Origin: Actinomycetota bacterium
GTDB taxonomy: Bacteria; Actinomycetota; Thermoleophilia; Solirubrobacterales; 70-9
DNA: 64,000 bases
NCBI GenBank assembly: GCA_018268415.1
Contig: JAFDWO010000043.1
Location: 40,399 to 104,398 of the forward strand
Direction: 5' to 3'
Shown here: piece by piece, positions 24,148 to 32,406 of the stretch
Layout: every line of letters starts with the position of its first letter
Numbering within the stretch: the stretch's first letter is position 1
Made by a program: the position numbers and the translations under genes
The notes under the pieces: generated by a model
Told to the model about the DNA's origin: nothing
Seen by the model: the letters and a program-made list of their open reading frames with translations, nothing else
Databases searched by the model: none

Positions 24148-25571
24148 TGCCAGAACTCCTTGGCGAGACCGCGGTCGGCCAGGAGCTTGCGCAGCTCCAG
24201 GAGCGCGGTGTAGGTGGGGAGGGCGAAGAAACGTCCTGCGGCGCCGGCGACGGCGGCGTCGAGCGAGGCGGCGATGTCGGGCTCCACCGCGATCCGGTCC
24301 TCCGGCCAGCCGGCGTACTTCAGCCGCAGCGCCATCTCGGGCGCCCGCGTCCCGGCGCAGGTGACCCGCCGCACGGCCCCGGTCAGCACCTCGAAGTCGG
24401 CGTCCCAGACCCAGGAGACATCGCGCCCGTCGGCGATCCGGTCGTTCAGCGCCACCCAGAGGTCGATCCCCGCCGCCCCCTCGCCGCGCTCCGCCTCCAG
24501 CTTCAAGGTTCGCAGCACCTCGTTGGCTCCCGCCGGGTTCTTGATCAGGAGGATCGACACCTTGCCGGCGCCGATCGGGATCGTCTCCACCCGACCGAAG
24601 GCGGCGCGCATGTCGCGCAGCGCGGCGGCGACGCGCTCCGGCGCCACGCCGAGCTTGATCGCGGCAGCGATCGCCGCCAGCGCGTTGTAGACGTTGTAGA
24701 GGCCGGGGAGGGGTAGCGCGACCTCGATCTCGCCGCCCGGGACGCGCACGGTCGCCGACGAGCCCTCCATGCCGCGCAGCTCGATCCGCGTCGCCGCGAC
24801 GTCGGGGCGCGGCCGCTGGGCGCCGCAGTTCGGGCACGAGTAATGGCCGAGGTGCCCGACGAAGGCGACCTCGTAGGCGTACGGGTGCCCGCAGCGGCGG
24901 CAGTGCTTGGCGTCGAAGGCGTGCTGCAGCTCCGGCAGCGCCTGCGAGTGATCGTCGATGCCGAAGTAGAGAGTGCCCTCGCGCGGGCGCTCGGTGGCGG
25001 GGTCGCGGCCGAGATCGGCGATCAGCGGATCATCGGCATTCAGCGCCAGCCCGGTCCCGGCGGGCGCTGCGGCCACCGCCTTCGCCCACTCCTCGGCCAG
25101 CGCCTCCATCTCGCCGTAACGGTCGAGCTGGTCGCGGAAGAGGTTGCCCAGCACGATCAGGCGCGGCTGCAGCTGCTGGGCGACGCGGGGCAGCCAGGCC
25201 TCGTCGACCTCGAAGAGCCCCTCGGCGCCGCGCTGCTCGAGCAGCGCCGTGGCGACGCCCCAGGTCATGTTCGACCCGGCCCGGTTGTGGACCGGCGGGC
25301 GGCCCTCGGCGGCGAGGATCGCAGCGATCATCCCGGCCGTCGTCGTCTTGCCGTTGGTGGCGGAGACGATCGTCGAGCCGCCGGCAAGGCCCGCGCCGAG
25401 CCTCGCGATCGCCTCCGGCTCCAGCCGCAGCAGCACCCGTCCGGGCAGCGTGGTGCCCCCGCCGCGCCCACTGCGTCGACTGGCCGCCCCGATCGCGCGC
25501 GCCAACGCGCGCTTCGCTCCGAACGCGGGGGCACCGCGGTCCGCCCGCCCACTCGCCACGGTCACACTCAA
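24144..25571 (-). CDS. murT: Lipid II isoglutaminyl synthase, MurT subunit
   Basis: 475 residues of the Mur-ligase fold with the ATP loop SATNGKTTT (70-78). A four-cysteine zinc ribbon (CRRCG and CPNCG, about residues 222-247) and the C-terminal DUF1727-type domain distinguish MurT from MurC-F. With GatD it converts the alpha-carboxyl of D-Glu in lipid II to D-isoglutamine. The start is most likely TTG 25571, overlapping the kinase stop (TTGA); GTG 25565 is possible. Confidence 0.93.
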   Translation of the reverse strand: MSVTVASGRADRGAPAFGAKRALARAIGAASRRSGRGGGTTLPGRVLLRLEPEAIARLGAGLAGGSTIVSATNGKTTTAGMIAAILAAEGRPPVHNRAGSNMTWGVATALLEQRGAEGLFEVDEAWLPRVAQQLQPRLIVLGNLFRDQLDRYGEMEALAEEWAKAVAAAPAGTGLALNADDPLIADLGRDPATERPREGTLYFGIDDHSQALPELQHAFDAKHCRRCGHPYAYEVAFVGHLGHYSCPNCGAQRPRPDVAATRIELRGMEGSSATVRVPGGEIEVALPLPGLYNVYNALAAIAAAIKLGVAPERVAAALRDMRAAFGRVETIPIGAGKVSILLIKNPAGANEVLRTLKLEAERGEGAAGIDLWVALNDRIADGRDVSWVWDADFEVLTGAVRRVTCAGTRAPEMALRLKYAGWPEDRIAVEPDIAASLDAAVAGAAGRFFALPTYTALLELRKLLADRGLAKEFWQ

Positions 25572-26503
25572 GCGGTCGGCGGGACCAGCACGCGCAGGGC
25601 GCGGGGGATCACGCGCAGGTCGGCGGGAAGGTCGGTCAGGTGCTCGCCGTCGGCGTAGACCGCGAAGGGGCGACTGGCGCTGAGCGAGAGTCGGGAGGCG
25701 CGAACCACCTGCACCTCGGCATTGCGGACGTGGGTGCCCTTGAACACCTTCGGCAGGTTACCCAGGAAGCGAAGCTTGCCGACCTTCTCGATCGTCACGA
25801 CGTCGAACTCGCCGTCCTCGAGATCGGCGTCCGGGGCGACGTACATGCCGCCGCCGTACGCCTTGCTGTTGGCGACGACGACCGAGTAGCCCTCCACCCG
25901 GGTGCGCTTCTCCCCGATCGCGATCGTGAAGCGGGCGGGCTTCCAGGCGACCAGGGCGCGCAGTGCCGCGTGGGCGTAGACAAGGTTGCCGCCGAGGCGA
26001 CTCGCGTTGGCGATGCGATTGGCCTCGGAGTCGAAGCCTGCGCTGGCGATGCCGAGGAAGCGCCGGCCGTTGACCTCGCCGACGTCGATCACGCGGCCGT
26101 GGCCGGCGAGGACGATCTCGAGCGCCCCCTCCGGGTCGGTCGGGATCCCCAGGACGCGCGCCAGGTCGTTGCCGCGGCCGACCGGGACGATCCCCAGCGG
26201 CGTCTCCGAACCCGCCAACGCGCCGCCGATCGCGCCGATCATCCCGTCGCCGCTGACCACCACCGGGAGCTCGCCCGCCGCGACCGCGGCGAGCGCCTTG
26301 GCGACGCCGTGCTCCAGGCTCGTGGTGCGGACGACGCGGAAGGGGACGCGGCGCTCGTCGAGGACCTCCTCGATCCGCGGCAGCAGCTTCAGCGCCCGGC
26401 CGCCGGCCGAGGAGGGGTTGACGAGCAGGACCAGCGGCCGCCGCTCGCCGTCGGACCCCAAGCCGTCGTCGTACGCCAGATCCCCACCACCCGAGGCCTC
26501 CAT
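25568..26503 (-). CDS. Diacylglycerol kinase-family lipid kinase
   Basis: 311 residues. The DAGK catalytic domain has LVNPSSAGG at the start and VSGDGMIGAIGGAL, the nucleotide loop usually written GGDGT. Further motifs are PVGRGNDLAR and the C-terminal DGEHL. It phosphorylates diacylglycerol or a related lipid. It is the first gene of the operon leading to murT-gatD. Its -10 element (TAGGGT) is 6 nt before the ATG and reuses the stop codon of the gene upstream. Confidence 0.88.
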   Translation of the reverse strand: MEASGGGDLAYDDGLGSDGERRPLVLLVNPSSAGGRALKLLPRIEEVLDERRVPFRVVRTTSLEHGVAKALAAVAAGELPVVVSGDGMIGAIGGALAGSETPLGIVPVGRGNDLARVLGIPTDPEGALEIVLAGHGRVIDVGEVNGRRFLGIASAGFDSEANRIANASRLGGNLVYAHAALRALVAWKPARFTIAIGEKRTRVEGYSVVVANSKAYGGGMYVAPDADLEDGEFDVVTIEKVGKLRFLGNLPKVFKGTHVRNAEVQVVRASRLSLSASRPFAVYADGEHLTDLPADLRVIPRALRVLVPPTA

Positions 26504-26509
26504 CCGGCC

Positions 26510-26515
26510 ACCCTA
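26510..26515 (-). promoter_or_regulatory. -10 element of the lipid kinase gene, overlapping a stop codon
   Basis: TAGGGT on the minus strand, 6 nt before the ATG. TAG is also the stop of the upstream methyltransferase gene. Confidence 0.6.
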
Positions 26516-27001
26516 CGCGGCGGGCAGGCGCAGGACCACGAAGCCGCCGGTACCCGCGCTCTCTACCGCGATCTCCTCGAAGCCCCGGGCGCGTAACCCG
26601 CGATCGAGGAGCCGGCCGCGGAGGCCGCTTCCCCCGGCGTCGCCCCGGGTCGCGACGAGGATCAGGTGGCCGCCGGGGCGCAGGACCCTGGCCAGCTCGC
26701 GCGGCGACGGGCGCGCATCCACGGCGGCGACAAGGTCGAACTGATCCTCGGGGTAGGGGACGCGGCGGCGCCCGCCGACCTTGAAGGCGACCCGGCCCTC
26801 CGGGTCCAGGCCCACCCGCGCGGCCGCCGCGGCCACCGCCTCGCGATCGGCGTCGATCCCTCGCACCCGTGCGGTCGGGAACTCGCGGGCGAGAAAGAGG
26901 GCCGCATCGCCGTCACCGCAGCCGATCTGCAGGACCCGCTCCGGACTGCCGACGTGGAGCACCGCGGCGGCCAGAGGCGTCAGCGGTGGGGGGCTCGACA
27001 T
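26513..27001 (-). CDS. Small class I SAM-dependent methyltransferase
   Basis: 162 residues from ATG 27001. The SAM loop VLQIGCGDGDAALFLA and LARVLRPGGHLILV are clear. The domain is minimal, without extensions, so the substrate cannot be guessed. The start is fixed by a TACGAT -10 element 7 nt upstream (27009-27014). The open frame continues much further upstream but overlaps the divergent cyclophilin gene and is not used. Confidence 0.82.
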   Translation of the reverse strand: MSSPPPLTPLAAAVLHVGSPERVLQIGCGDGDAALFLAREFPTARVRGIDADREAVAAAAARVGLDPEGRVAFKVGGRRRVPYPEDQFDLVAAVDARPSPRELARVLRPGGHLILVATRGDAGGSGLRGRLLDRGLRARGFEEIAVESAGTGGFVVLRLPAA

Positions 27002-27008
27002 CGGTTCG

Positions 27009-27014
27009 ATCGTA
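27009..27014 (-). promoter_or_regulatory. -10 element of the small methyltransferase gene
   Basis: TACGAT on the minus strand, 7 nt before the ATG; divergent from the cyclophilin gene. Confidence 0.55.
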
Positions 27015-27021
27015 ATTGCTC

Positions 27022-27027
27022 TACTCT
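27022..27027 (+). promoter_or_regulatory. Probable -10 element of the cyclophilin gene
   Basis: TACTCT, 10 nt before the ATG at 27038; predicts a leader of 2-4 nt. Confidence 0.45.
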
Positions 27028-27037
27028 CCTGGACCGA

Positions 27038-27751
27038 ATGGGTGGGGACCAATTCGACAAACGGTGGTACATCCTGGGCGGATTTGCCGTCCTCGCGATC
27101 GTGATCGTCGGAGTCATCCTCATCTCCCGCAGCGGCGGCAGTAGCTCTGGCGATGAAACGAAGACCACCGCGAGCAAGGAAAAGAGCGGCGAAGGGGCGA
27201 AGGGCTGCACGAAGGTCGAACAGCCCGAACCGCGCGAAGAGAGCCTGCCGAAGCCGAAGCTGACCACCAAGAAGGGCGAAAAGGTCACCGCGGTCGTCGA
27301 AACCAACTGCGGAACCTTCGAGATCGCGCTGGCCACCACCGAAGCGCTGACGATCGCCAACTCCTTCGCCTACCTGGCCGAAGAAGGCTTCTACAACGAA
27401 CTGACCTTCCACCGGATCGTCCCCGAATTCGTCATCCAGGGTGGTGACCCGACCGGGACCGGCAGCGGCGGCCCCGGCTACGAAGTGGTCCAGGCCCCGC
27501 CGAAGAATCTCAAATACACGCTCGGCACGGTCGCGATGGCGAAGACCTCGGAAGCCCCCGCGGGCGCCGCCGGCAGCCAGTTCTACGTGGTCACCGGCCC
27601 ACAGGGCGAAACGCTGCCGCCGGAATACGCGCTGGCGGGCAAAGTCACCAAAGGCATCGACGTGGTCGAACGGATCGGCGAACTCGGCGGTCCGGAAGAA
27701 AAGCCGACCCAGCCCGTGGTGATCGAAAAGATGACGATCGAACGCGGGTAG
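27038..27751 (+). CDS. Membrane-anchored cyclophilin-type peptidyl-prolyl isomerase
   Basis: 237 residues from ATG 27038. One N-terminal TM helix (about 10-30) is followed by a Ser/Gly/Lys linker with one Cys and then a cyclophilin domain: NSFAYLAEEGFYNELTFHRI, VIQGGDPTGTGSGGPGY and AGSQFYVVTG. The conserved FHRI and QGGD support activity. The domain should face outward and help fold exported proteins, in line with the nearby DsbA/VKOR genes. GAA and AAA codons are much commoner than in neighbouring cytoplasmic genes. Confidence 0.9.
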   Translation: MGGDQFDKRWYILGGFAVLAIVIVGVILISRSGGSSSGDETKTTASKEKSGEGAKGCTKVEQPEPREESLPKPKLTTKKGEKVTAVVETNCGTFEIALATTEALTIANSFAYLAEEGFYNELTFHRIVPEFVIQGGDPTGTGSGGPGYEVVQAPPKNLKYTLGTVAMAKTSEAPAGAAGSQFYVVTGPQGETLPPEYALAGKVTKGIDVVERIGELGGPEEKPTQPVVIEKMTIERG

Positions 27752-27762
27752 GACCCGCTCCG

Positions 27763-27768
27763 TAAGCT
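27763..27768 (+). promoter_or_regulatory. -10 element of the peroxiredoxin gene
   Basis: TAAGCT, 7 nt before the GTG start; leaderless layout. Confidence 0.6.
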
Positions 27769-27775
27769 CTGGCAG

Positions 27776-28240
27776 GTGGCCAGAATGGGCTCTAAGGTCG
27801 ACGTAGGGGATATGGCGCCGGAGTTCGAGCTGCCCGGGACGGGTGGGCGCACCTACCGCCTGGCCGACTATCGCGGCCGCAAGGTCGTCCTCGCCTTCTA
27901 CCCCGGCGATTTCACCGCCGTGTGCACCAAGCAGTTCTGCTCCTACCGGGACGAAGGCGAGCGCCTCGACCAGCTCGGGGCCGACGTGCTGGGGATCTCG
28001 CCACAATCGGTCGACTCACACGAGCGCTTCACCGAGGAGAAGCGGCTGAACGTGCCGCTCTTGGCCGACGAGGACAAGGCGGTCGCCAAGGACTACGGGG
28101 TCGCGGCCGGGCCCCTTGTCCGGCGCTCGATCTTCGTCGTCGACGAGGAGGGTCGGATCGGCTATCGCAAGGTGAGTCTCGCCGGGCTCACCTACGAGTC
28201 GGTCGCCGACCTCGAGCGCGCGGTCGCGGGGGTCGGCTGA
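27776..28240 (+). CDS. bcp: Bcp-type thiol peroxidase (peroxiredoxin)
   Basis: 154 residues of the AhpC/TSA fold. [20 protein letters not shown] carries the peroxidatic Cys50 and a second cysteine, Cys55, five residues later, as in two-cysteine Bcp/PrxQ enzymes. It reduces peroxides with thioredoxin as the usual donor. Its stop overlaps the start of the hydrolase gene (TGATG), so the two are coupled. Confidence 0.92.
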   Translation: MARMGSKVDVGDMAPEFELPGTGGRTYRLADYRGRKVVLAFYPGDFTAVCTKQFCSYRDEGERLDQLGADVLGISPQSVDSHERFTEEKRLNVPLLADEDKAVAKDYGVAAGPLVRRSIFVVDEEGRIGYRKVSLAGLTYESVADLERAVAGVG

Positions 28241-29088
28241 TGCCCGGCGCCGAGCCCGCCGAGTTCGCGGTCGGCCCGGCACCGGTGCTGCGTGGCTCCG
28301 CCGCGGGGAAGGGGATGCCGATCGTCCTTTGCCATGGGCTGACCGCGAGCCGCCGTTACGTCGTCCAGGGCTCGCGCTTCCTCGAGCGCGAGGGACACCG
28401 GGTCATCACCTACGACGCGCGTGGGCACGGCCAGTCAGACCCGGCACCGACGGGGCAGAGTTATGGATACCCGGAGCTGATCGCCGACCTCGAGCGGGTG
28501 GTCGAGGCCGAGGTCGGCAAGGGGCGCTTCCTGCTCGGCGGGCACTCGATGGGCGCCCACACCGCGGTCGGGTACGCACTCGCACACCCCGAGCGCCTGA
28601 GCGGGCTGGTCGTCGTCGGGCCGACCTTCACGGGGGAGGTCGCGGCGGCGACGCTCGCCTACTGGGATGGGTTGGCGGCGGCGCTGGAAGCGGGCGGGAT
28701 CGACGGCTTCGTCGAGCACCTGCTGCGCGAGAGCAGCGTGGCCGAGGCCTGGCGCGACCCGGTGGCGAAAGCCACCCGCCAGCGCATGGAACTGCACCAG
28801 AACCTCGGCGAGATGGCGCGGGCGCTGCGCGAGACGCCGGCCTCACGACCGTTCGAGTCCCTCGCCGAGCTCGCGCGCCTCGAGGTCCCGACGCTGATCG
28901 TCGCCTCCCACGACGAGGCCGATCCGGGGCATCCGTACGCGGTCGCCGAGACCTACGCGGACACCTTGCCCAACGCCCGCCTGGTCAGCGAGGATGTGGG
29001 TCAATCACCGCTGGCCTGGCAGGGCGGGCGCCTCTCACGAGAAATTTCCTTATTCGCGCTTGAGCCAGACGTGGCACTATCCAGCTAG
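28240..29088 (+). CDS. Alpha/beta hydrolase
   Basis: 282 residues from ATG 28240. The fold shows LCHGLTASR (oxyanion region), YDARGHGQSDP, the nucleophile elbow GGHSMGAH and an acid in ASHDEADPGHPY. The catalytic His is probably in the final 40 residues, but no clear GH motif is seen there. The substrate is unknown. It is translationally coupled to bcp and followed 9 bp later by the VKOR gene. Confidence 0.85.
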   Translation: MPGAEPAEFAVGPAPVLRGSAAGKGMPIVLCHGLTASRRYVVQGSRFLEREGHRVITYDARGHGQSDPAPTGQSYGYPELIADLERVVEAEVGKGRFLLGGHSMGAHTAVGYALAHPERLSGLVVVGPTFTGEVAAATLAYWDGLAAALEAGGIDGFVEHLLRESSVAEAWRDPVAKATRQRMELHQNLGEMARALRETPASRPFESLAELARLEVPTLIVASHDEADPGHPYAVAETYADTLPNARLVSEDVGQSPLAWQGGRLSREISLFALEPDVALSS

Positions 29089-29097
29089 ACGATTGGT

Positions 29098-29589
29098 ATG
29101 AGCTTCCCGAGTGAACGAATTCTTCGGAGCGCAATCGCCTTCATCGGCGTGCTTGGCATCTGCGTGGCCACCTACATCCTGATCTCCGATTCGACCTCGG
29201 GCGCGCCGACCTGCCTGGCGGGCGGCCACGGCTGCGAGACGGTCGCCAAGAGCTCCTACTCGCACATCGCCGGGATCAACGTCGCGATCTTCGGCATCAT
29301 CGGTTGGATCCTGATCCTCGGCACCGTGCTGTTCGGCAACGACGCGGCGCGCCTGGGAGGGTTCCTGTTCACGCTCGGCGGCTTCGGCTTCAGCATCTAC
29401 CTGACCTACCTGGAGATCTGGAAGATCGAAGCGATCTGCCAGTGGTGCGTAGCCAATGCGATCCTGATGACGATCTGCTTCCTGCTCAACATCACGCGGC
29501 TGCTCGGTTACGTCGGAACCCCCGACGGCGGCAACGTGATCGGCGGCAGCGGAGGCACGCCCGCACGACCGATCGCCGAAGACGGCTGA
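29098..29589 (+). CDS. Vitamin K epoxide reductase family protein (VKOR)
   Basis: 163 residues with four to five TM helices. The loop cysteines C39 and C46 (CLAGGHGC) and the active-site pair in ICQWC match bacterial VKOR, which re-oxidises DsbA and passes electrons to quinone, replacing DsbB in actinobacteria. Two DsbA-like genes follow at once, so the three form a disulfide-formation unit. The start lies 9 bp after the hydrolase stop. Confidence 0.92.
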   Translation: MSFPSERILRSAIAFIGVLGICVATYILISDSTSGAPTCLAGGHGCETVAKSSYSHIAGINVAIFGIIGWILILGTVLFGNDAARLGGFLFTLGGFGFSIYLTYLEIWKIEAICQWCVANAILMTICFLLNITRLLGYVGTPDGGNVIGGSGGTPARPIAEDG

Positions 29590-29668
29590 GCAGGGCCGGA
29601 CCGGGGACGTTTAGGGTCGCAGGGCGCAGAGCGGTACCGATCTCGTACGTAAACGACACGGAGGACTG

Positions 29669-30442
29669 ATGAGTAACCAGCGCGACAGGGAGAAACGCCG
29701 GGAAGAACGCGTGGCGGCCGAAGCTCAGGCGGCGAGCGGTGACCGGCGGACGCGGCTACTTCAGCTCTCCGCGGCCGGGGTGTTCCTGGCGATCATCGTG
29801 GTCGTGGTGGTGATCGTCATCGCCGGCTCCAGCAGCAGCGACAACGGAGGCGACGCCTCGAACCTGGTCGAAAAAGAGCACGTCGAAAAGCTGCTCGCCG
29901 GGATTCCGCAGAACGCGACGATCCTCGGCAAGACGAACGCCCCGGTGAAGCTCTACGAGTACGGGGACCTGCAGTGCCCGGTCTGCAAAGACTATTCCGA
30001 ACAGATCCTCCCGAAAATCATCGAAAACCAGGTGAAAAACGGCGAAGTGAGCATCACCTACCGCGACTTCATCATCATCGGTCCACAGTCGATCCCGGCC
30101 GGCGAAGGCGCCCTGGCGGCGGGCGCCCAGGGCAAAGGCTGGAGCTTCATCGAGACCTGGTATCGCAATCAGGGCACGGAGAACTCGGGCTACGCGACCG
30201 ACGAATTCATCGAATCGATGGCGAAATACGTCGGCGTCCCGGACTTCGCCAAATGGAAAGAAGAATGGAAGGGCGGCACGTACCAGAAAAAGGTCGAAGA
30301 CACGACCGCCCAGGCAGAAAAAATGGGCTTCACCGGGACGCCTTCGTTTGCGATCGAAGGTCCCAAATCTGAAGGCCTGGAACTGCTCGGCACGCCCGGC
30401 TCGACCCAGGCGATCGAAGAAGCGATCAAAAAGGCCAGCTGA
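29669..30442 (+). CDS. Membrane-anchored DsbA-like thiol oxidoreductase (CPVC)
   Basis: 257 residues: a charged N terminus, one TM helix (about 30-52), a Ser/Gly linker and a thioredoxin-fold domain with active site CPVC in YGDLQCPVCKDYSEQ, and the cis-Pro loop TGTPSFAIEG. It should oxidise exported proteins and be recycled by VKOR. A GGAGG ribosome site lies 4-5 nt before the ATG. It is a tandem paralogue of the next gene, 6 bp away. Confidence 0.92.
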   Translation: MSNQRDREKRREERVAAEAQAASGDRRTRLLQLSAAGVFLAIIVVVVVIVIAGSSSSDNGGDASNLVEKEHVEKLLAGIPQNATILGKTNAPVKLYEYGDLQCPVCKDYSEQILPKIIENQVKNGEVSITYRDFIIIGPQSIPAGEGALAAGAQGKGWSFIETWYRNQGTENSGYATDEFIESMAKYVGVPDFAKWKEEWKGGTYQKKVEDTTAQAEKMGFTGTPSFAIEGPKSEGLELLGTPGSTQAIEEAIKKAS

Positions 30443-30448
30443 GCCACC

Positions 30449-31159
30449 GTGGACGACGACGCCCGCCGACAGCGGCTACTTCAGCTCTCCGCGGGCGGCG
30501 TCTTCCTGGCGATCCTCGTTGTCGTCGTCGTGATCATCGTCGTCAGCTCGAGCAGCGACTCCGGCGGCAACGCGTCGAGCCTCACGGGCAAGGCCGAGGT
30601 CGAGAAACTGCTCGCCGGGATCCCGCAGAGCGGAACCGTCCTGGGCAAGCCCGACGCACCGGTGAAGGTCTATGAGTACGGCGACCTTCAGTGCCCGTAC
30701 TGCAAAGCCAACGCGGAAGAAGTGACGCCGGAAGTCATCGAAAACCAGGTCCGTAGCGGCGAAGCGAGCATCAGCTTCAACCAGTTCATCATCATCGGCC
30801 CGGACTCGATCCCGGCGGGTGAAGCGGCCCTGGCGGCGGGCGCGCAGGAAAAGGCCTGGAACTTCATCGAGCTGTTCTACCGCAACCAGGGCAAGGAGAA
30901 CTCCGGCTACGTGACCGACGAATTCATCGAATCGGTAGGCAAGGAAGCCGGCATTCCCGACCTTGAAAAGTGGAACGAAGAACGCAAGAGCGGCAAGTTC
31001 AAAAAGCAGCTCGAAGCCGAGACCAAGAAAGCCGAAAAACTCGGCTTCGGAGGCACGCCGTCGTTCGCGATCGAAGGTCCGAAATCGACGGGCCTCGAAA
31101 TCATCAGCACCCCCGAAACCTCGGGGCAGCTCGAAGAAGCCATCGCCAAGGTGGGTTAG
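30449..31159 (+). CDS. Membrane-anchored DsbA-like thiol oxidoreductase (CPYC), tandem paralogue
   Basis: 236 residues, closely similar to the preceding gene from the RQRLLQLSA segment through the TM helix, EKLLAGIPQ and DAPVKVYEYGDLQCPYCK. The active site is CPYC instead of CPVC and the N-terminal charged tail is shorter. The cis-Pro loop is GGTPSFAIEG. The start is GTG 30449. A duplicated pair with different active-site dipeptides suggests different redox potentials or clients (inference). A repeat island follows. Confidence 0.92.
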   Translation: MDDDARRQRLLQLSAGGVFLAILVVVVVIIVVSSSSDSGGNASSLTGKAEVEKLLAGIPQSGTVLGKPDAPVKVYEYGDLQCPYCKANAEEVTPEVIENQVRSGEASISFNQFIIIGPDSIPAGEAALAAGAQEKAWNFIELFYRNQGKENSGYVTDEFIESVGKEAGIPDLEKWNEERKSGKFKKQLEAETKKAEKLGFGGTPSFAIEGPKSTGLEIISTPETSGQLEEAIAKVG

Positions 31160-31242
31160 GACGGGCGGGGGTTCGGGCGCCTGCGGCCGTCCGAGGTGCG
31201 TCGTGACGCAACCCGGGCCGGGATCCAGGGGTCGTCCGGGAG

Positions 31243-31290
31243 GCGTGGTCGACCTTTCCCACCTAAAACGGGGGGAAAGGCCGACCACGC
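31243..31290. repeat. R3-type hairpin, inverted copy
   Basis: Arms GCGTGGTCGACCTTTCCC (31243-31260) and GGGAAAGGCCGACCACGC (31273-31290) pair at 17 of 18 positions around a 12-nt loop. The flank matches R3, but the arm sequence is different from that of copy 1. Confidence 0.75.
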
Positions 31291-31440
31291 GGTCGCGGCC
31301 CATGAGGAACTCGGGAGGCACCGTGGAGTTCCCGGCGTCTCCGTGACGAGTTCCCGGCGTCTCCGTGACGAGGTCCCGGTTCCGTGACGGTCCCGTCACA
31401 CCTCTCGGCTTCCCAAGCACCGAGATCGCGGCCTTGTGAA

Positions 31441-31542
31441 ACGCGTCGACTTTTGGGTGCTATGCAACCGAAACTAAACACGGAGATCCTTGACCAATGA
31501 GGAAGTCGGGAGGAACGGCGACGTTCCCGGCATGTTGGTAAC
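31441..31542. repeat. R3 module, decayed inverted copy
   Basis: In reverse orientation it carries the GGATCTCCGTGTTTAGTTT flank also seen at 46717 and a worn end (31523-31542). The hairpin arms around 31448-31476 still resemble the 46.7-kb arms, but with several mismatches. Confidence 0.6.
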
Positions 31543-31688
31543 GGGTCAGGGTTGGTGACGGATGCGGCGGACTCTCGTGCGGCTTCTTGGGCGGAGCCGC
31601 TGAGAGATCGCGGTTGCCTGCCTCTCGCGTCGGCTCGGCGGAGGACTTCGGCGGGTGCGGTGGCGTTCCGCCCTGGTCGTTGAGCCCA

Positions 31689-31716
31689 GGTTTACATAAC
31701 CAAGATTATCGTGCGT
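31689..31716. other. dif: Candidate dif site (XerC/XerD recombination site)
   Basis: On the minus strand an 11-6-11 layout is seen: ACGCACGATAA (31716-31706), spacer TCTTGG, then TTATGTAAACC (31699-31689). The right half-site differs by one base from the XerD-side half TTATGTAAACT of the Bacillus subtilis dif site as I recall it, and the inner ATAA/TTAT bases are the conserved ones. It lies 15 bp from the next gene's stop and at the point where predominant gene orientation reverses. The sequence is direct evidence; its function as dif is inferred. Confidence 0.7.
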
Positions 31717-31731
31717 TGGATCTGAGGACCT

Positions 31732-32403
31732 CTAGGCCGCGAGCACGGCGCTGCCGCTGATCAGCGGACGGACGATCGCGATGGCCTTCGGCAGCTTGCC
31801 GTGCTCGAGGCGCTCGATCGCGAAGGCCGAGGCGCCCAGCGTCGCCTCCGTGTCGCGGTTGCAGTGGCAGCCGTCGGCGAGGAAGCGCCAGGGCTTCTCG
31901 AGGCGGTCCTGCCAGAGGGCGCCACCGCGGTCCGCGGCGCGGACGTGCTCGATGAAGAACAGGCGTCCGCCGGGCTTCAGCACCCGGGCGAGCTCGGCGA
32001 TCGCGGCTGCAGGGTCCGGGACCGTGCAGAGGACAAGCGTCGCGACCGCGGTGTCGAAGGTGTCCGCGGCGAACGGGATCGCTTCGGCGGGCACGCTGAC
32101 CAGGCGGGCCGGCGGCAGCGCCGGGTCGCCGGCCCGGTCGGTCAACCGCTCGCGGAGCCTGGCGCCCATGTGCGGGTCGGGCTCGACCAGGGTCAGGTCC
32201 TGGACCTCGTCGCCGTAGAGGCCGAGGTTGAGCCCGGTCCCGGCGCCGATCTCCACCACGCGACCGCGCGCCTCGGCCAGGAGGGCGCGGCGCATCTCGC
32301 CGAGTCCGCTCTCCTCGCTCGCCTTCAGCCCGCGGTCGTAGAAGGCGGCGAAGAGCCGCCCCCAGGTGGCGTCGTACGCCCTTCCCATGGATCCGGCGGC
32401 CAC
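31732..32403 (-). CDS. Class I SAM-dependent methyltransferase
   Basis: 223 residues. The SAM loop VVEIGAGTGLNLGLYG and LARVLKPGGRLFFIEHVRA are typical of UbiE/methyltransferase type 11 proteins. The N terminus (AYDATWGRLFAAFYD) resembles phosphatidylethanolamine-N-methyltransferase-like bacterial proteins, but the substrate is not established. The start is GTG 32403, 3 nt after the SDR stop; ATG 32388 is an alternative. Last gene of the thiolase-SDR-methyltransferase run. Confidence 0.85.
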   Translation of the reverse strand: MAAGSMGRAYDATWGRLFAAFYDRGLKASEESGLGEMRRALLAEARGRVVEIGAGTGLNLGLYGDEVQDLTLVEPDPHMGARLRERLTDRAGDPALPPARLVSVPAEAIPFAADTFDTAVATLVLCTVPDPAAAIAELARVLKPGGRLFFIEHVRAADRGGALWQDRLEKPWRFLADGCHCNRDTEATLGASAFAIERLEHGKLPKAIAIVRPLISGSAVLAA

Positions 32404-32406
32404 GGT

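Larger units (their letters stand above)
31160..31688. repeat. Repeat island 2 (modules R7 and R3 in inverted orientation)
   Basis: Gene-free stretch between convergent genes. It carries R7-like words (about 31185-31215), a hairpin at 31243-31290, two R3 ends in the inverted sense (31328-31347 and 31350-31369), GTGACGGTCCCGTCAC at about 31384-31399, and a decayed second R3 copy at 31441-31542. From 31550 to 31688 no repeat was recognised. The island runs opposite to the other three. Confidence 0.75.
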
